A stretch of DNA of 64,000 nt, taken from positions 1-64,000 of the forward strand of contig DDPY01000054.1 of the NCBI GenBank assembly GCA_002342415.1, read 5' to 3'. Below, one piece after another: positions 25,901-33,886 of this stretch. The stretch's first letter is position 1, and the number at the start of each line of letters is the position of its first letter. This DNA comes from Prevotella sp. UBA2456. Its GTDB lineage: Bacteria > Bacteroidota > Bacteroidia > Bacteroidales > Bacteroidaceae. Position numbers and translations under genes: made by a program. Under the pieces are notes generated by a model. That model saw nothing but the letters and a program-made list of their open reading frames with translations. It searched no databases and was not told the DNA's origin.

Positions 25901-27740
25901 GAATAAGTTAGGAGCAAGAAGCAATACCGGTGAGGGCGGCGAGGACAATGCCCGCTATCATACGGAGGTGGACGGGGTATCGCTGTCGAGCAAGACGAAG
26001 CAGATAGCCTCGGGGCGCTTCGGCGTGACGGCGGAATATCTGGTGAATGCCGAGGAGATTCAGATCAAGGTGGCGCAGGGCGCGAAGCCCGGCGAGGGCG
26101 GACAGCTGCCAGGCTTTAAGGTGAACGACATCATTGCCAAGACGCGCAATGCCATCCCCGGCATCAGCCTTATTAGCCCGCCTCCCCATCATGATATATA
26201 TAGTATAGAGGACTTGGCACAGCTCATCTTCGACCTGAAGAATATCAACCCTACGGCGGCTGTCAGCGTGAAGCTCGTTGCCGAGAGTGGCGTGGGCACC
26301 ATTGCCGCAGGCGTGGCCAAGGCCAAGGCCGACCTGATAGTCGTCTCGGGTGCCGAGGGCGGTACGGGTGCCTCGCCCGTGAGCAGCATGCGCTTTGCAG
26401 GCATCTCGCCCGAGATTGGTCTGGCCGAGACACAGCAGACTCTGGTCATCAATGGTCTCCGCAATCAGGTCCGACTACAGACCGACGGCCAGCTGAAGAC
26501 GGCGAAAGACGTGATAGTCATGGCGATGCTCGGGGCTGACGAGTTCTCGTTCGGCACGCTGCCGCTCATCGTCTTAGGTTGTGTGATGATGCGTAAGTGC
26601 AATACGAACACCTGTCCGATGGGCGTAGCCACGCAGAATCCCGAACTGCGTAAGCATTTCCAGGGCCGTGCGGACTACGTGGTGAACTACTTCACATTCC
26701 TCGCTCAGCAAGTGCGCGAATACCTGGCCGAGATAGGCGTGAGCCGCCTCAAGGACATCATAGGGCGTACCGACCTGCTGGAGGTTAAGACCGATGGCAT
26801 GACTCCCAAGCAGCAGACTATAGACTTCTCCCGTCTGCTGCACAAACCCGCTACCGACAAGGCGCTCTACTGGGATCGCAGTGCCTATACCAAGGTGACG
26901 GGCGTGAAGGACGAGGAGATTATCCGCGCAGCCCGGAAGGCCATCGAACATGGTGAAGAGATGGCACTCGACTATGCCATCAAGAATACCGACCGCTCGG
27001 TGACCACGATGCTCAGCGGCATCATTGCCAAGAAGTATGGCGAACAGGGACTGCCCGACAGCACCGTCAACATCAAGTTCAAGGGCTCGGCGGGGCAAAG
27101 CTTTGGAGCCTTCGCGGTAAAGGGTCTCAACATCAGACTCGAAGGCGAGTGCAACGACTACTTCGGCAAGGGACTGTCGGGCGGACGCATCTCCATACTG
27201 CCGCCCGTCCGGACAAGCGAGGACTTCCGTGCCGAGGATAATATCATTGCTGGCAATACCGGACTCTATGGGGCAACCAGTGGCGAGCTCTATATCAATG
27301 GTAAGGTGGGCGAGCGCTTCGGTGTGCGAAACAGTGGCGCGACTGCTGTCATCGAGGGTGCCGGAGACCACTGCTGTGAATATATGACCGGGGGCCGCGT
27401 GGTGGTCTTGGGCAAGACGGGCCGTAACTTTGCCGCCGGTATGTCGGGCGGTGTGGCCTACGTCTATGATCCGGACCATATGTTCGACTACTTCTGCAAT
27501 ATGGATATGGTCGAGCTCTCGCTGGTCGAGGACTCGGTGTCGCGCAAGGAGCTGCTCGAACTGATTCGTCAGCACTATCTGCACACGGGGTCGGCACTGG
27601 CCGGCCGCATGCTCGACGACTGGTCGCACGCGGTGGAGGACTTCATCCAGGTGGTGCCCATCGAGTACAAGCGTGTGCTGCAGGAGGAGCAGATGAAGCG
27701 TCTGCACCAAAAGATTGCCGACATCCAGAGAGACTACTGA
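22992..27740 (+). CDS. gltB: Glutamate synthase large subunit with six in-frame repeat inserts
   Basis: Makes glutamate from glutamine and 2-oxoglutarate. The class II amidotransferase nucleophile is the Cys in HDACGVGM (about residue 19), so the first 18 residues are a likely propeptide. The FMN domain (AVSVKLVAESGVGTIAAGV), the 3Fe-4S cysteines (KCNTNTCPMG) and the C-terminal helix-repeat domain are intact. At 1582 aa it is longer than usual (~1500); the excess is six segments of the GC-rich palindromic family at about 154-168, 194-208, 617-641, 683-697, 845-859 and 921-935. The start at 22992 lies 41 bases after the -7 element. gltD follows after a 111-bp repeat-rich spacer. Confidence 0.96.
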   Translation: MTKSKLDGLYQPQYEHDACGVGMVVNIHGGKSHELVDQALRVLENMEHRGAETRDGTGDGAGIMLQIPHEFILLQGIPVPEKGKYGTGLVFLPKDETAQQEIHSVMIEEIEREGLQLMHLRTVPTCPEVLGEAARRVEPAIKQVFVTKQTKTQQTLPQPLPCSEGSGYLQDEDTAFKRTLYIIRKRIERRFAKMVSTPRPHREGPGEGPYICSLSNTNIIYKGMLTSGQLHRYFPDLSSPYLTSGLALVHSRFSTNTFPTWSLAQPFRLLAHNGEINTIRGNRGWMKARESVLSSEALGDIRDISPIVEEGMSDSASLDNVFEFLIMSGMSLPQAMAILVPESFNDKNPISEDLKAFYEYHSILMEPWDGPAALLFSDGRYAGGMLDRNGLRPSRYTITRQGLMVVASEVGVIDFEPADIVSKGRLQPGKILLVDTQEGRIYYDGEIKEQLAKAHPYREWLSENRVQLEKLKSGRHVPNSVDHLQQRLIQFGYGQEDIDRTIIPMATAGQEPVAAMGNDTPLAVISDRPQVFFNYFRQQFAQVTNPAIDPIREELVMSLTEYIGAVGTNILTPDAANCKMVRLPQPVLTNTQLDILCNIRYKGFKTKKLAMKTLPQQTLPQPLPSSTFGSKCGTQCRAGSDYSQAGEALREALDKLCKDAEQAVDDGYNYIILTDKLPIDDAEVTTPRPTREGPGEGLSFFIPSLLAVSAVHHYLISVGKRVQTALIVESGEIRETMHAALLLGYGASAICPYMAFAVLDDLVKRGKIQEEYATAEEHYIKAIDKGLKKIMSKMGISTIRSYRGAKIFESIGLSEELLRRYFGTEVSTVGGIGLKEIARDQIRMQTLTQPLPVMEGSSYLANHGLFSWRKDGIKHAWNPETIAKLQLACRKGDYEMFKEWSKAVDEKESPIFLRDFLTFKKVSTPRPTRERPGEGLEVEPVESIVRHFVTGAMSFGALSIEAHEALALAMNKLGARSNTGEGGEDNARYHTEVDGVSLSSKTKQIASGRFGVTAEYLVNAEEIQIKVAQGAKPGEGGQLPGFKVNDIIAKTRNAIPGISLISPPPHHDIYSIEDLAQLIFDLKNINPTAAVSVKLVAESGVGTIAAGVAKAKADLIVVSGAEGGTGASPVSSMRFAGISPEIGLAETQQTLVINGLRNQVRLQTDGQLKTAKDVIVMAMLGADEFSFGTLPLIVLGCVMMRKCNTNTCPMGVATQNPELRKHFQGRADYVVNYFTFLAQQVREYLAEIGVSRLKDIIGRTDLLEVKTDGMTPKQQTIDFSRLLHKPATDKALYWDRSAYTKVTGVKDEEIIRAARKAIEHGEEMALDYAIKNTDRSVTTMLSGIIAKKYGEQGLPDSTVNIKFKGSAGQSFGAFAVKGLNIRLEGECNDYFGKGLSGGRISILPPVRTSEDFRAEDNIIAGNTGLYGATSGELYINGKVGERFGVRNSGATAVIEGAGDHCCEYMTGGRVVVLGKTGRNFAAGMSGGVAYVYDPDHMFDYFCNMDMVELSLVEDSVSRKELLELIRQHYLHTGSALAGRMLDDWSHAVEDFIQVVPIEYKRVLQEEQMKRLHQKIADIQRDY
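23453..23497 (+). repeat. GC-rich palindromic repeat, gltB pair 1 forward
   Basis: CCCTCCCCCAGCCCCTCCC, then GAGGGGAGTGGTTACC; read TLPQPLPCSEGSGY. Confidence 0.9.
23573..23617 (-). repeat. GC-rich palindromic repeat, gltB pair 1 reverse
   Basis: CTACTCCCCGCCCTCACAGG, then GAGGGACCGGGGGAGGGT; read STPRPHREGPGEG. Faces the copy at 23453 across ~75 native bases. Confidence 0.9.
24841..24917 (+). repeat. GC-rich palindromic repeat, gltB pair 2 forward, with nested hairpin
   Basis: AGACCCTCCCCCAACCCCTC start and GGGCGGGGAGTGATTAC end, separated by an extra insert that holds a perfect hairpin TTCGACCTTTGGGTCGAA (24866-24883). Frame kept. Confidence 0.85.
25040..25083 (-). repeat. GC-rich palindromic repeat, gltB pair 2 reverse
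   Basis: ACCACTCCCCGCCCTACAAG, then GGAGGGGCCGGGGGAGGG; read TTPRPTREGPGEG. Confidence 0.9.
25524..25570 (+). repeat. GC-rich palindromic repeat, gltB pair 3 forward
   Basis: CAGACCCTCACCCAGCCCCT, then GATGGAGGGGAGTAGTTACC; read TLTQPLPVMEGSSY. Confidence 0.9.
25754..25798 (-). repeat. GC-rich palindromic repeat, gltB pair 3 reverse
   Basis: CTACTCCCCGCCCTACAAGG, then GAGAGGCCGGGGGAGGGT; read STPRPTRERPGEG. Confidence 0.9.
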
Positions 27741-27851
27741 TATTTTCGATTTACGGAATTTCGATTTACAATTTAAATGCTTGTAGGACGAATTCCGTAA
27801 AGAGAAAGGAGTAATAAATCGAAAATCGAAAATGAGTAAATTGTAAATAAG
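27741..27851. repeat. Repeat-rich spacer between gltB and gltD
   Basis: CGATTTACGGAATTTCGATT and AAATCGAAAATCGAAAA units with inverted ACGGAATT/AATTCCGT segments; no gene. Confidence 0.6.
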
Positions 27852-29216
27852 ATGGGAAATCCGAAAGCATTTTTAGAGATACACCGACAGGAGGCTGGCT
27901 ACCGTCCTGTTCACGACAGAATACACGACTTCGGAGAGGTGGAGCAGACGCTCTCTACCCGTGAACGTAGGTTGCAGGCCTCGCGCTGCATGGACTGCGG
28001 CGTGCCCTTCTGCCACTGGGCATGTCCGTTGGGCAACAAGGCTCCCGAATGGAACGATGCATTATATAAAGGTGACTGGGAACTGGCTTTCCGGCTGCTG
28101 ACAAGCACCAACCCTTTCCCGGAGTTCACGGGCCGCATCTGTCCGGCACTGTGCGAGAAGGCCTGTGTGCTGAACCGCTTCAACCATGAGCCTACCACCA
28201 ACCGCGAGGATGAGTGCGCCATCATCGAAGGAGCTTTCCGCGAGGGGTATATCCAGCCGCGAGTGCCTGCCGTGCGCAACGGGAAGACGGTGGCCGTCAT
28301 CGGGGCCGGCCCTGCCGGACTGGCTGCCGCCGATGCGCTCAACCAGATGGGATATACGGTGACGGTATTCGAGAAGAATGAGGCCGCAGGCGGCTTGCTG
28401 CGGTATGGCATTCCGAACTTCAAGCTGAACAAGGCCGTCATCGACCGCCGCATCCGCCTGATGGAGCAGGAGGGCATCGTCTTCCGCTATGGCGAGGACG
28501 TTGAGTGTGCTGCGATAATATCGCAGCCTACGGGACAGGCTGATGCCGTCGTCCTCGCTACGGGCACGCCCACTGCCCGCGACCTTCCTGTTCCCGGCCG
28601 TCAGCTCAAGGGCGTCCACTTTGCTCTGGAGCTGCTTGCACAGCAGAACCGCCTACTGGCGGGTGCCGACATCCCCGCTGCCGAGCGGATCAGTGCCAAG
28701 GGCAAGGACGTGCTGGTGATAGGTGGCGGCGATACGGGCAGCGACTGTATCGGTACGGCCCATCGGCAGGGATGCAGGAGCGTGACTCAGATAGAGATTA
28801 TGCCGCGCCCCGTAGAAGGCCCCGATGACCCGCAGAACCCCTGGCCCGACTATCCGCGCACGCTGAAGACTACCTCGTCGCACGAAGAGGGATGCACGCG
28901 CCGTTGGAATATCAACACGCTTGAGTTCCTGGGCAAGGACGGCAGGCTGACGGGGGTGAAGGTGCTGGAGATTGACTGGCAGCCGAATCCTGCCGGTGGC
29001 CGTCCACTGATGGTGGAGAAGGGGAAGCCCGAGGTTGTCAAGGCGGAGCTGGTGCTGTTGGCAATGGGATTCCTGAAGCCGGAGCATCCTGAATATGCGG
29101 AGAATGTCTTCGTCTGCGGCGATGCCCGGAACGGTGCAAGCCTCGTGGTGCGTGCCATGGCCAGCGGCATCGAGACGGCCCGGCGCGTGGATGAATACCT
29201 CCGCTCCACCAAATAG
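27852..29216 (+). CDS. gltD: Glutamate synthase small subunit
   Basis: A 454-aa FAD/NADPH-dependent small subunit that feeds electrons to GltB through Fe-S clusters. The N-terminal cluster cysteines (CMDCGVPFCHWACPLGNKAP, about 39-58), the FAD-binding GAGPAGLAAADAL (about 152) and the NADPH-binding GGGDTGSDCIGTA (about 293) are seen. It continues the gltB operon and is followed by dapF. Confidence 0.95.
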   Translation: MGNPKAFLEIHRQEAGYRPVHDRIHDFGEVEQTLSTRERRLQASRCMDCGVPFCHWACPLGNKAPEWNDALYKGDWELAFRLLTSTNPFPEFTGRICPALCEKACVLNRFNHEPTTNREDECAIIEGAFREGYIQPRVPAVRNGKTVAVIGAGPAGLAAADALNQMGYTVTVFEKNEAAGGLLRYGIPNFKLNKAVIDRRIRLMEQEGIVFRYGEDVECAAIISQPTGQADAVVLATGTPTARDLPVPGRQLKGVHFALELLAQQNRLLAGADIPAAERISAKGKDVLVIGGGDTGSDCIGTAHRQGCRSVTQIEIMPRPVEGPDDPQNPWPDYPRTLKTTSSHEEGCTRRWNINTLEFLGKDGRLTGVKVLEIDWQPNPAGGRPLMVEKGKPEVVKAELVLLAMGFLKPEHPEYAENVFVCGDARNGASLVVRAMASGIETARRVDEYLRSTK

Positions 29217-29263
29217 CGAAATCGACAAGTAAATCGTAAATAGTAAATCGTTAAATCGTAAAT
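29217..29263. repeat. AAATAGTAAATCG-type spacer between gltD and dapF
   Basis: GTAAATCGTAAATAGTAAAT and related units; no gene. Confidence 0.75.
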
Positions 29264-30214
29264 ATGATGATCCGTTTTACCAAGATGCACGGCTGTGGCA
29301 ACGACTATATCTATGTGGATGCTATGGAGTATCCGCTTGCCGATCCTGCCGGCTGTGCCGTCGCATGGAGCGACCGCCACAAGGGCATTGGCAGCGACGG
29401 TCTGGTGCTGATTGACCGCAGTCCTGTGCCCGAGGCCGACTTCTCCATGCGCATCTTCAATGCCGACGGCAGCGAGGCGATGATGTGCGGCAATGCCAGC
29501 CGCTGCATCGGCAAGTACCTTTATGAAAGGAAGAAGACCCACCTGCTGCGGGCCCTCCCCCGGCCCCTCCCTTGTAGGGAGGGGAGTGATTACCAGGAGG
29601 CGGAGATACGGCTGCTGACGCTTTCGGGTATTAAGACGCTCTATCTGCATATATATAATAATAAGGTGGAGCGCGTAACGGTAGATATGGGCGAGCCTAT
29701 CCTCGAAGACGAATCCCTCTTCAATCCCAATCTCGCGGAAGGACAATCTACTCCCCGCCCTACAAGGGAGGGGGCGGGGGAGGGTCTGCTGGTTGATGGC
29801 ACCTTCGTCTCGATGGGCAACCCGCATTACGTCATCTTCACCGACGACATTGACCAGGTGGGTGAAGCGGGGCGTCTGCTGGAGCATCACCCGGCATTCC
29901 CTCAGCGCTGCAACATCGAGTTCGCCCGCACTGTGGTTGGCGGTTTACCCGCCGATGCCCCCGCCACCATCCGTACCCGCGTCTGGGAGCGTGGCAGCGG
30001 CATTACTCAGGCCTGCGGTACAGGTGCATGCGCCACCGCCGTCGCCGCCTGTCTCAGCGGTCGTGCAGGCCGCGAGAGCAGCATCGTGATGGACGGCGGC
30101 ATGCTACATATCGAGTGGCGCGAAAGCGATAATCACGTCTATATGACCGGCCCTGCCGAGTTTGTCTTCGAGGGCGAAGTGGAATTGCCAAATAGCCCAA
30201 TCGTAAATAAATAG
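29264..30214 (+). CDS. dapF: Diaminopimelate epimerase with two in-frame repeat inserts
   Basis: Converts LL- to meso-diaminopimelate for lysine and peptidoglycan. The N-terminus MHGCGNDYIYVDA and the two active-site cysteines (MMCGNASRC, about 70-78; QACGTGACATA, about 248-257) are intact. At 316 aa it exceeds the ~274 of typical DapF; the excess is two facing copies of the GC-rich palindromic repeat at about 96-110 and 159-174. The upstream gltBD and downstream dapL place glutamate supply next to DAP synthesis. Confidence 0.95.
   Translation: MMIRFTKMHGCGNDYIYVDAMEYPLADPAGCAVAWSDRHKGIGSDGLVLIDRSPVPEADFSMRIFNADGSEAMMCGNASRCIGKYLYERKKTHLLRALPRPLPCREGSDYQEAEIRLLTLSGIKTLYLHIYNNKVERVTVDMGEPILEDESLFNPNLAEGQSTPRPTREGAGEGLLVDGTFVSMGNPHYVIFTDDIDQVGEAGRLLEHHPAFPQRCNIEFARTVVGGLPADAPATIRTRVWERGSGITQACGTGACATAVAACLSGRAGRESSIVMDGGMLHIEWRESDNHVYMTGPAEFVFEGEVELPNSPIVNK
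29550..29594 (+). repeat. GC-rich palindromic repeat, dapF forward
   Basis: GGCCCTCCCCCGGCCCCTCC, then CTTGTAGGGAGGGGAGTG; read ALPRPLPCREGSDY. Confidence 0.9.
29742..29786 (-). repeat. GC-rich palindromic repeat, dapF reverse
   Basis: CTACTCCCCGCCCTACAAGG, then GAGGGGGCGGGGGAGGGT; read STPRPTREGAGEG. Confidence 0.9.
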
Positions 30215-30245
30215 TAAATTGTAAATCGTCAAATCGTAAATAGAT
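30203..30245. repeat. AAATAGTAAATCG-type spacer between dapF and dapL
   Basis: Same AT-rich units as at 29217-29263; they overlap the end of dapF. Confidence 0.7.
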
Positions 30246-31484
30246 ATGGCATTAGTAAACATTCATTTCCTGAACCTGCAGGCGAACTATCTCTTCGCCG
30301 ACATTGCCAAGAAGGTGAACGCTTTCAAGGTGATGCACCCCAAGGCCGATGTCATCAGCCTGGGTATTGGCGATGTCACCCAGCCGCTGTGTCCGGCCGT
30401 TGTCGAGGCCATGCACCGGGCTGTGGACGAGTTGGCGACGGCTGACGGTTTCCGCGGCTACGGACCGGAGCAGGGCTACGGCTTCCTGCGCGAGGCTATT
30501 GTGAAGAACGACTTTGCTCCCCGCGGTGTGCGCCTGAGCGCGGACGAGATCTTTGTCAACGACGGCGCGAAGAGCGATACGGGCAACTTCCAGGAGCTGT
30601 TGCACTGGGACAACTTCATCGGTGTGACCGACCCGATTTATCCTGTATATATCGACTCGAACGTGATGATAGGGCGCTGCGGAAGCTATCGCGACGGTCG
30701 CTGGACCAACGTGCGCTATATGCCCACTACGGCTGAGAACGGTTTTGTGCCCGACCTGCCCAAAGGCCGCCCTGTGGATGTCATCTACCTCTGCTTTCCG
30801 AACAACCCCACGGGGACGGTCATCACGAAGCAGGAACTGCAGAAGTGGGTGAAATACGCCTTGAAGAACGATGCCCTCATCCTCTTCGACGCCGCCTACC
30901 AAGCCTACATCCGCGACCCGGAGATTCCGCACAGCATCTACGAGATTCGCGGTGCCCGCAAGTGTGCCGTCGAGTTCCGCTCGTTCTCCAAGACGGCGGG
31001 ATTCACGGGTGTGCGCTGCGGCTATACCGTTGTGCCCAAGGAGGTGAGCGTGTCTACCTTCGAGGGCGAGCGCATCCCTCTGCACCAGCTGTGGCTGCGC
31101 CGGCAGTCGACCAAGTTCAACGGCACGAGCTACATCTCGCAGCGAGCCGCCGAGGCCATCTACTCGCCCGAAGGCAAGCAGCAGGTGCAGGCCATCATCG
31201 ACTATTATATGGAGAACGCGCGGCTGATGCTCGACACGCTGAGGGGCCTCGGATTCGAATGTTATGGCGGCGAGAATGCTCCCTACGTCTGGATGCGCAC
31301 GCCCGACGGCATGTCCAGCTGGCAGTTCTTCGAGGCCCTGCTTTATGGGGCCAACGTGGTCTGTACGCCCGGCGTGGGCTTCGGTCCCTCGGGCGAGGGA
31401 TACGTGCGGTTCACCGCTTTCGGTAGCCATGAGCAGACCGAAGAAGCACTTCAGCGAATCGCAAAATGGAAGAATCAACATTAA
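30246..31484 (+). CDS. dapL: LL-diaminopimelate aminotransferase
   Basis: A 412-aa PLP-dependent class I/II aminotransferase that makes LL-diaminopimelate from tetrahydrodipicolinate and glutamate in one step. The PLP lysine is in SFSKTAGFTGVRCGY (about 245), and FPNNPTGTV (about 183) and the N-terminal LGIGDVTQPL are typical of DapL. With dapF directly upstream, the aminotransferase route to meso-DAP is encoded in one operon with the glutamate synthase that supplies the donor. Confidence 0.95.
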   Translation: MALVNIHFLNLQANYLFADIAKKVNAFKVMHPKADVISLGIGDVTQPLCPAVVEAMHRAVDELATADGFRGYGPEQGYGFLREAIVKNDFAPRGVRLSADEIFVNDGAKSDTGNFQELLHWDNFIGVTDPIYPVYIDSNVMIGRCGSYRDGRWTNVRYMPTTAENGFVPDLPKGRPVDVIYLCFPNNPTGTVITKQELQKWVKYALKNDALILFDAAYQAYIRDPEIPHSIYEIRGARKCAVEFRSFSKTAGFTGVRCGYTVVPKEVSVSTFEGERIPLHQLWLRRQSTKFNGTSYISQRAAEAIYSPEGKQQVQAIIDYYMENARLMLDTLRGLGFECYGGENAPYVWMRTPDGMSSWQFFEALLYGANVVCTPGVGFGPSGEGYVRFTAFGSHEQTEEALQRIAKWKNQH

Positions 31485-31506
31485 ATAACACAAAAACAAC
31501 AGCATT

Positions 31507-33747
31507 ATGGAAACATTGAGATTTCAGGTTGTCGGCGAAGCTTTCAAGAAGAAGCCGCTCGACGTAGAAACACCGGGCGAGAGACCCGCGAAGTATTTCG
31601 GACGGAAGGTCTTCAACCGCGAGAAGATGTACAAGTATCTGCCCAAGGACGTCTATGAGAAGATGGTAGAGGTGATGGACAATGGTGCCCGCCTGGACCG
31701 CGAGGTGGCCGATGCCGTAGCCTCTGGCATGAAGCAGTGGGCCATGGAGAACGGCGTGACGCACTACACCCACTGGTTCCAGCCGCTCACCGAAGGCACG
31801 GCCGAGAAGCACGACTCCTTTATCGAGCACGACGGCAAGGGCGGTATGGTGGAGGAGTTCAGCGGAAAACTGCTCGTCCAGCAGGAGCCCGATGCCTCCA
31901 GTTTCCCCTCTGGCGGCATCCGCAGCACCTTCGAGGCCCGCGGCTACTCGGCATGGGACCCCACATCGCCCGTGTTCATCATCGACGACACGCTCTGCAT
32001 CCCCACCGTATTTATATCTTACACCGGCGAAGCCCTCGACTATAAGGCTCCGCTGCTGCGCGCCCTGCATGCCGTCAATGTGGCCGCTACGGACGTGTGC
32101 CACTACTTCGACCCAAGTGTGAAGAAAGTGACGAGCAACCTCGGTTGGGAGCAGGAGTACTTCCTCGTGGACGAGGGACTCTACTCCGCCCGTCCCGACC
32201 TGCTGCTGACGGGGCGCACGCTCATGGGACACGACTCGGCCAAGAACCAGCAGATGGACGACCACTACTTCGGAGCCATCCCCGAGCGCGTCGCAGCCTT
32301 CATGCGCGAACTCGAGATTCAGGCCCTCCAGCTGGGCATCCCCTGCAAGACGCGCCACAACGAGGTCGCTCCCAACCAGTTCGAGCTGGCTCCCATCTTC
32401 GAGGAAACCAATCTTGCCGTCGACCACAACATGCTGCTCATGTCCGTGATGAAGCGCGTCGCCCGCAAGCACGGCTTCCGCGTACTGCTCCACGAAAAAC
32501 CCTTCGACGGCATCAACGGCTCGGGCAAGCACAACAACTGGAGCCTCTCTACCGACAACGGCGTGCTGCTGCATGCTCCCGGCAAGACGGCCGAGCAGAA
32601 CTTGCGCTTCGCCACCTTCATCGTCGAGACACTGATGGGCGTATGGCGGCACAACGGACTGCTCAAGGCCAGCATTATGTCGGCCACCAACGCCCACCGC
32701 TTAGGTGCCAACGAGGCCCCGCCCGCCATCATCAGCTCCTTCCTTGGCAAGCAGGTTAGCGAACTGCTCGACCACATCGAACGTGCCGATGTCGATGACA
32801 TCCTGGCTATGGCAGGCAAGCAGGGCATGAAGATGGACATTCCCGAAATACCCGAACTCTTCATCGACAATACCGATCGCAACCGCACGTCGCCCTTCGC
32901 CTTCACCGGCAACCGCTTCGAGTTCCGCGCCGTAGGCAGCGAGGCCAACTGTGCCTCCGCCATGATAGCCCTTAACTCAGCCGTCGCCGAAGCCCTCGTA
33001 TCCTTCAAGCAGCGCGTCGACCAGCGCATTGCCGAAATCAAGGAAGACCCGATGTTTGCCCCAGTGGCCGACGGAGAGCCGTCAGCACACAACCCCGTCA
33101 TGCACGCCATCATCGACATCCTCCGCCAGGACATCAAGGCCTGCAAGCCCATCCGCTTCGACGGCAACGGCTACTCCGACGAGTGGGTGCTCGAAGCCCG
33201 GAAGCGCGGCCTCGATGTCGAGAAGTCATGCCCCAAGATCTTCGAGCGCTATTTGGACGACTCCAGTGTCCAGATGTTCGAGAGCCTGGGCGTGATGACG
33301 AGGAAAGAACTCGAGGCCCGCAACGAAGTGAAATGGGAAACCTACACGAAGAAAATCCAGATCGAGGCACGCGTCTTAGGCGACCTCTCCATGAACCATA
33401 TCATCCCCGTTGCCACACGCTATCAGACCCAGCTGCTCAAAAACGTAGAGAATATGGCCGAGGTCTTCCCTGTCGACAAGGCAGAGAAGCTGAGCGCTCG
33501 CAACCTGAAGCTCATCGAGGAGATAGCCGAGCGCACGAGTGCGATAGAGAAAGGCGTAGAAGACCTTGTCAACGCCCGCAAGCTGGCCAATAAGATTGCC
33601 GACGAGCATCAGAAAGCCATCGACTATCACGACAAGGTAGAACCCAAGTTCGACGAAATCCGCTATCAGATAGACAAGTTGGAACTGATCGTTGACGACT
33701 CGCTCTGGCCGCTGCCGAAGTATCGCGAACTGCTGTTCATCCGATAG
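31507..33747 (+). CDS. glnN: Type III glutamine synthetase
   Basis: A 746-aa GSIII, the long glutamine synthetase form typical of Bacteroidetes and cyanobacteria, forming glutamine from glutamate, ammonium and ATP. FPSGGIRSTFEARGY (about 137), NQFELAPIFEETN (about 290) and FDGINGSGKHNNWS (about 335) match the metal/ATP-binding family motifs. It ends the run gltB-gltD-dapF-dapL-glnN and is followed by a hairpin terminator. Confidence 0.96.
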   Translation: METLRFQVVGEAFKKKPLDVETPGERPAKYFGRKVFNREKMYKYLPKDVYEKMVEVMDNGARLDREVADAVASGMKQWAMENGVTHYTHWFQPLTEGTAEKHDSFIEHDGKGGMVEEFSGKLLVQQEPDASSFPSGGIRSTFEARGYSAWDPTSPVFIIDDTLCIPTVFISYTGEALDYKAPLLRALHAVNVAATDVCHYFDPSVKKVTSNLGWEQEYFLVDEGLYSARPDLLLTGRTLMGHDSAKNQQMDDHYFGAIPERVAAFMRELEIQALQLGIPCKTRHNEVAPNQFELAPIFEETNLAVDHNMLLMSVMKRVARKHGFRVLLHEKPFDGINGSGKHNNWSLSTDNGVLLHAPGKTAEQNLRFATFIVETLMGVWRHNGLLKASIMSATNAHRLGANEAPPAIISSFLGKQVSELLDHIERADVDDILAMAGKQGMKMDIPEIPELFIDNTDRNRTSPFAFTGNRFEFRAVGSEANCASAMIALNSAVAEALVSFKQRVDQRIAEIKEDPMFAPVADGEPSAHNPVMHAIIDILRQDIKACKPIRFDGNGYSDEWVLEARKRGLDVEKSCPKIFERYLDDSSVQMFESLGVMTRKELEARNEVKWETYTKKIQIEARVLGDLSMNHIIPVATRYQTQLLKNVENMAEVFPVDKAEKLSARNLKLIEEIAERTSAIEKGVEDLVNARKLANKIADEHQKAIDYHDKVEPKFDEIRYQIDKLELIVDDSLWPLPKYRELLFIR

Positions 33748-33778
33748 TAGCGGGCAAAAAGGATAGAACACTATGAAA

Positions 33779-33814
33779 ACAGGCTGGACGCTCAAAGTAG
33801 GGCATCCAGCCTGT
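33779..33814 (+). terminator. Terminator of the gltB-glnN operon
   Basis: Perfect 10-bp stem ACAGGCTGGA / TCCAGCCTGT followed by ATCTTTTGG. Confidence 0.8.
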
Positions 33815-33825
33815 ATCTTTTGGTT

Positions 33826-33880
33826 GAGTTGACTCAAACGGCCAATCGAGTTGACTCAAACGATCATTTGAGTTGACTCA
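33826..33880. repeat. Three GAGTTGACTC boxes at 22-bp spacing
   Basis: GAGTTGACTCAAACG starts at 33826 and 33848, and GAGTTGACTCAGC at 33870: exactly 22 bp apart. Each core is an interrupted palindrome (TGAGT-TG-ACTCA), like an operator array. It lies between the ends of two convergent genes. Confidence 0.85.
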
Positions 33881-33886
33881 GCTTTT

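Noticed and set aside
26574..27710. 378-codon minus-strand frame opposite gltB
   Set aside because: gltB is intact on the plus strand with cofactor motifs; the minus frame matches nothing.
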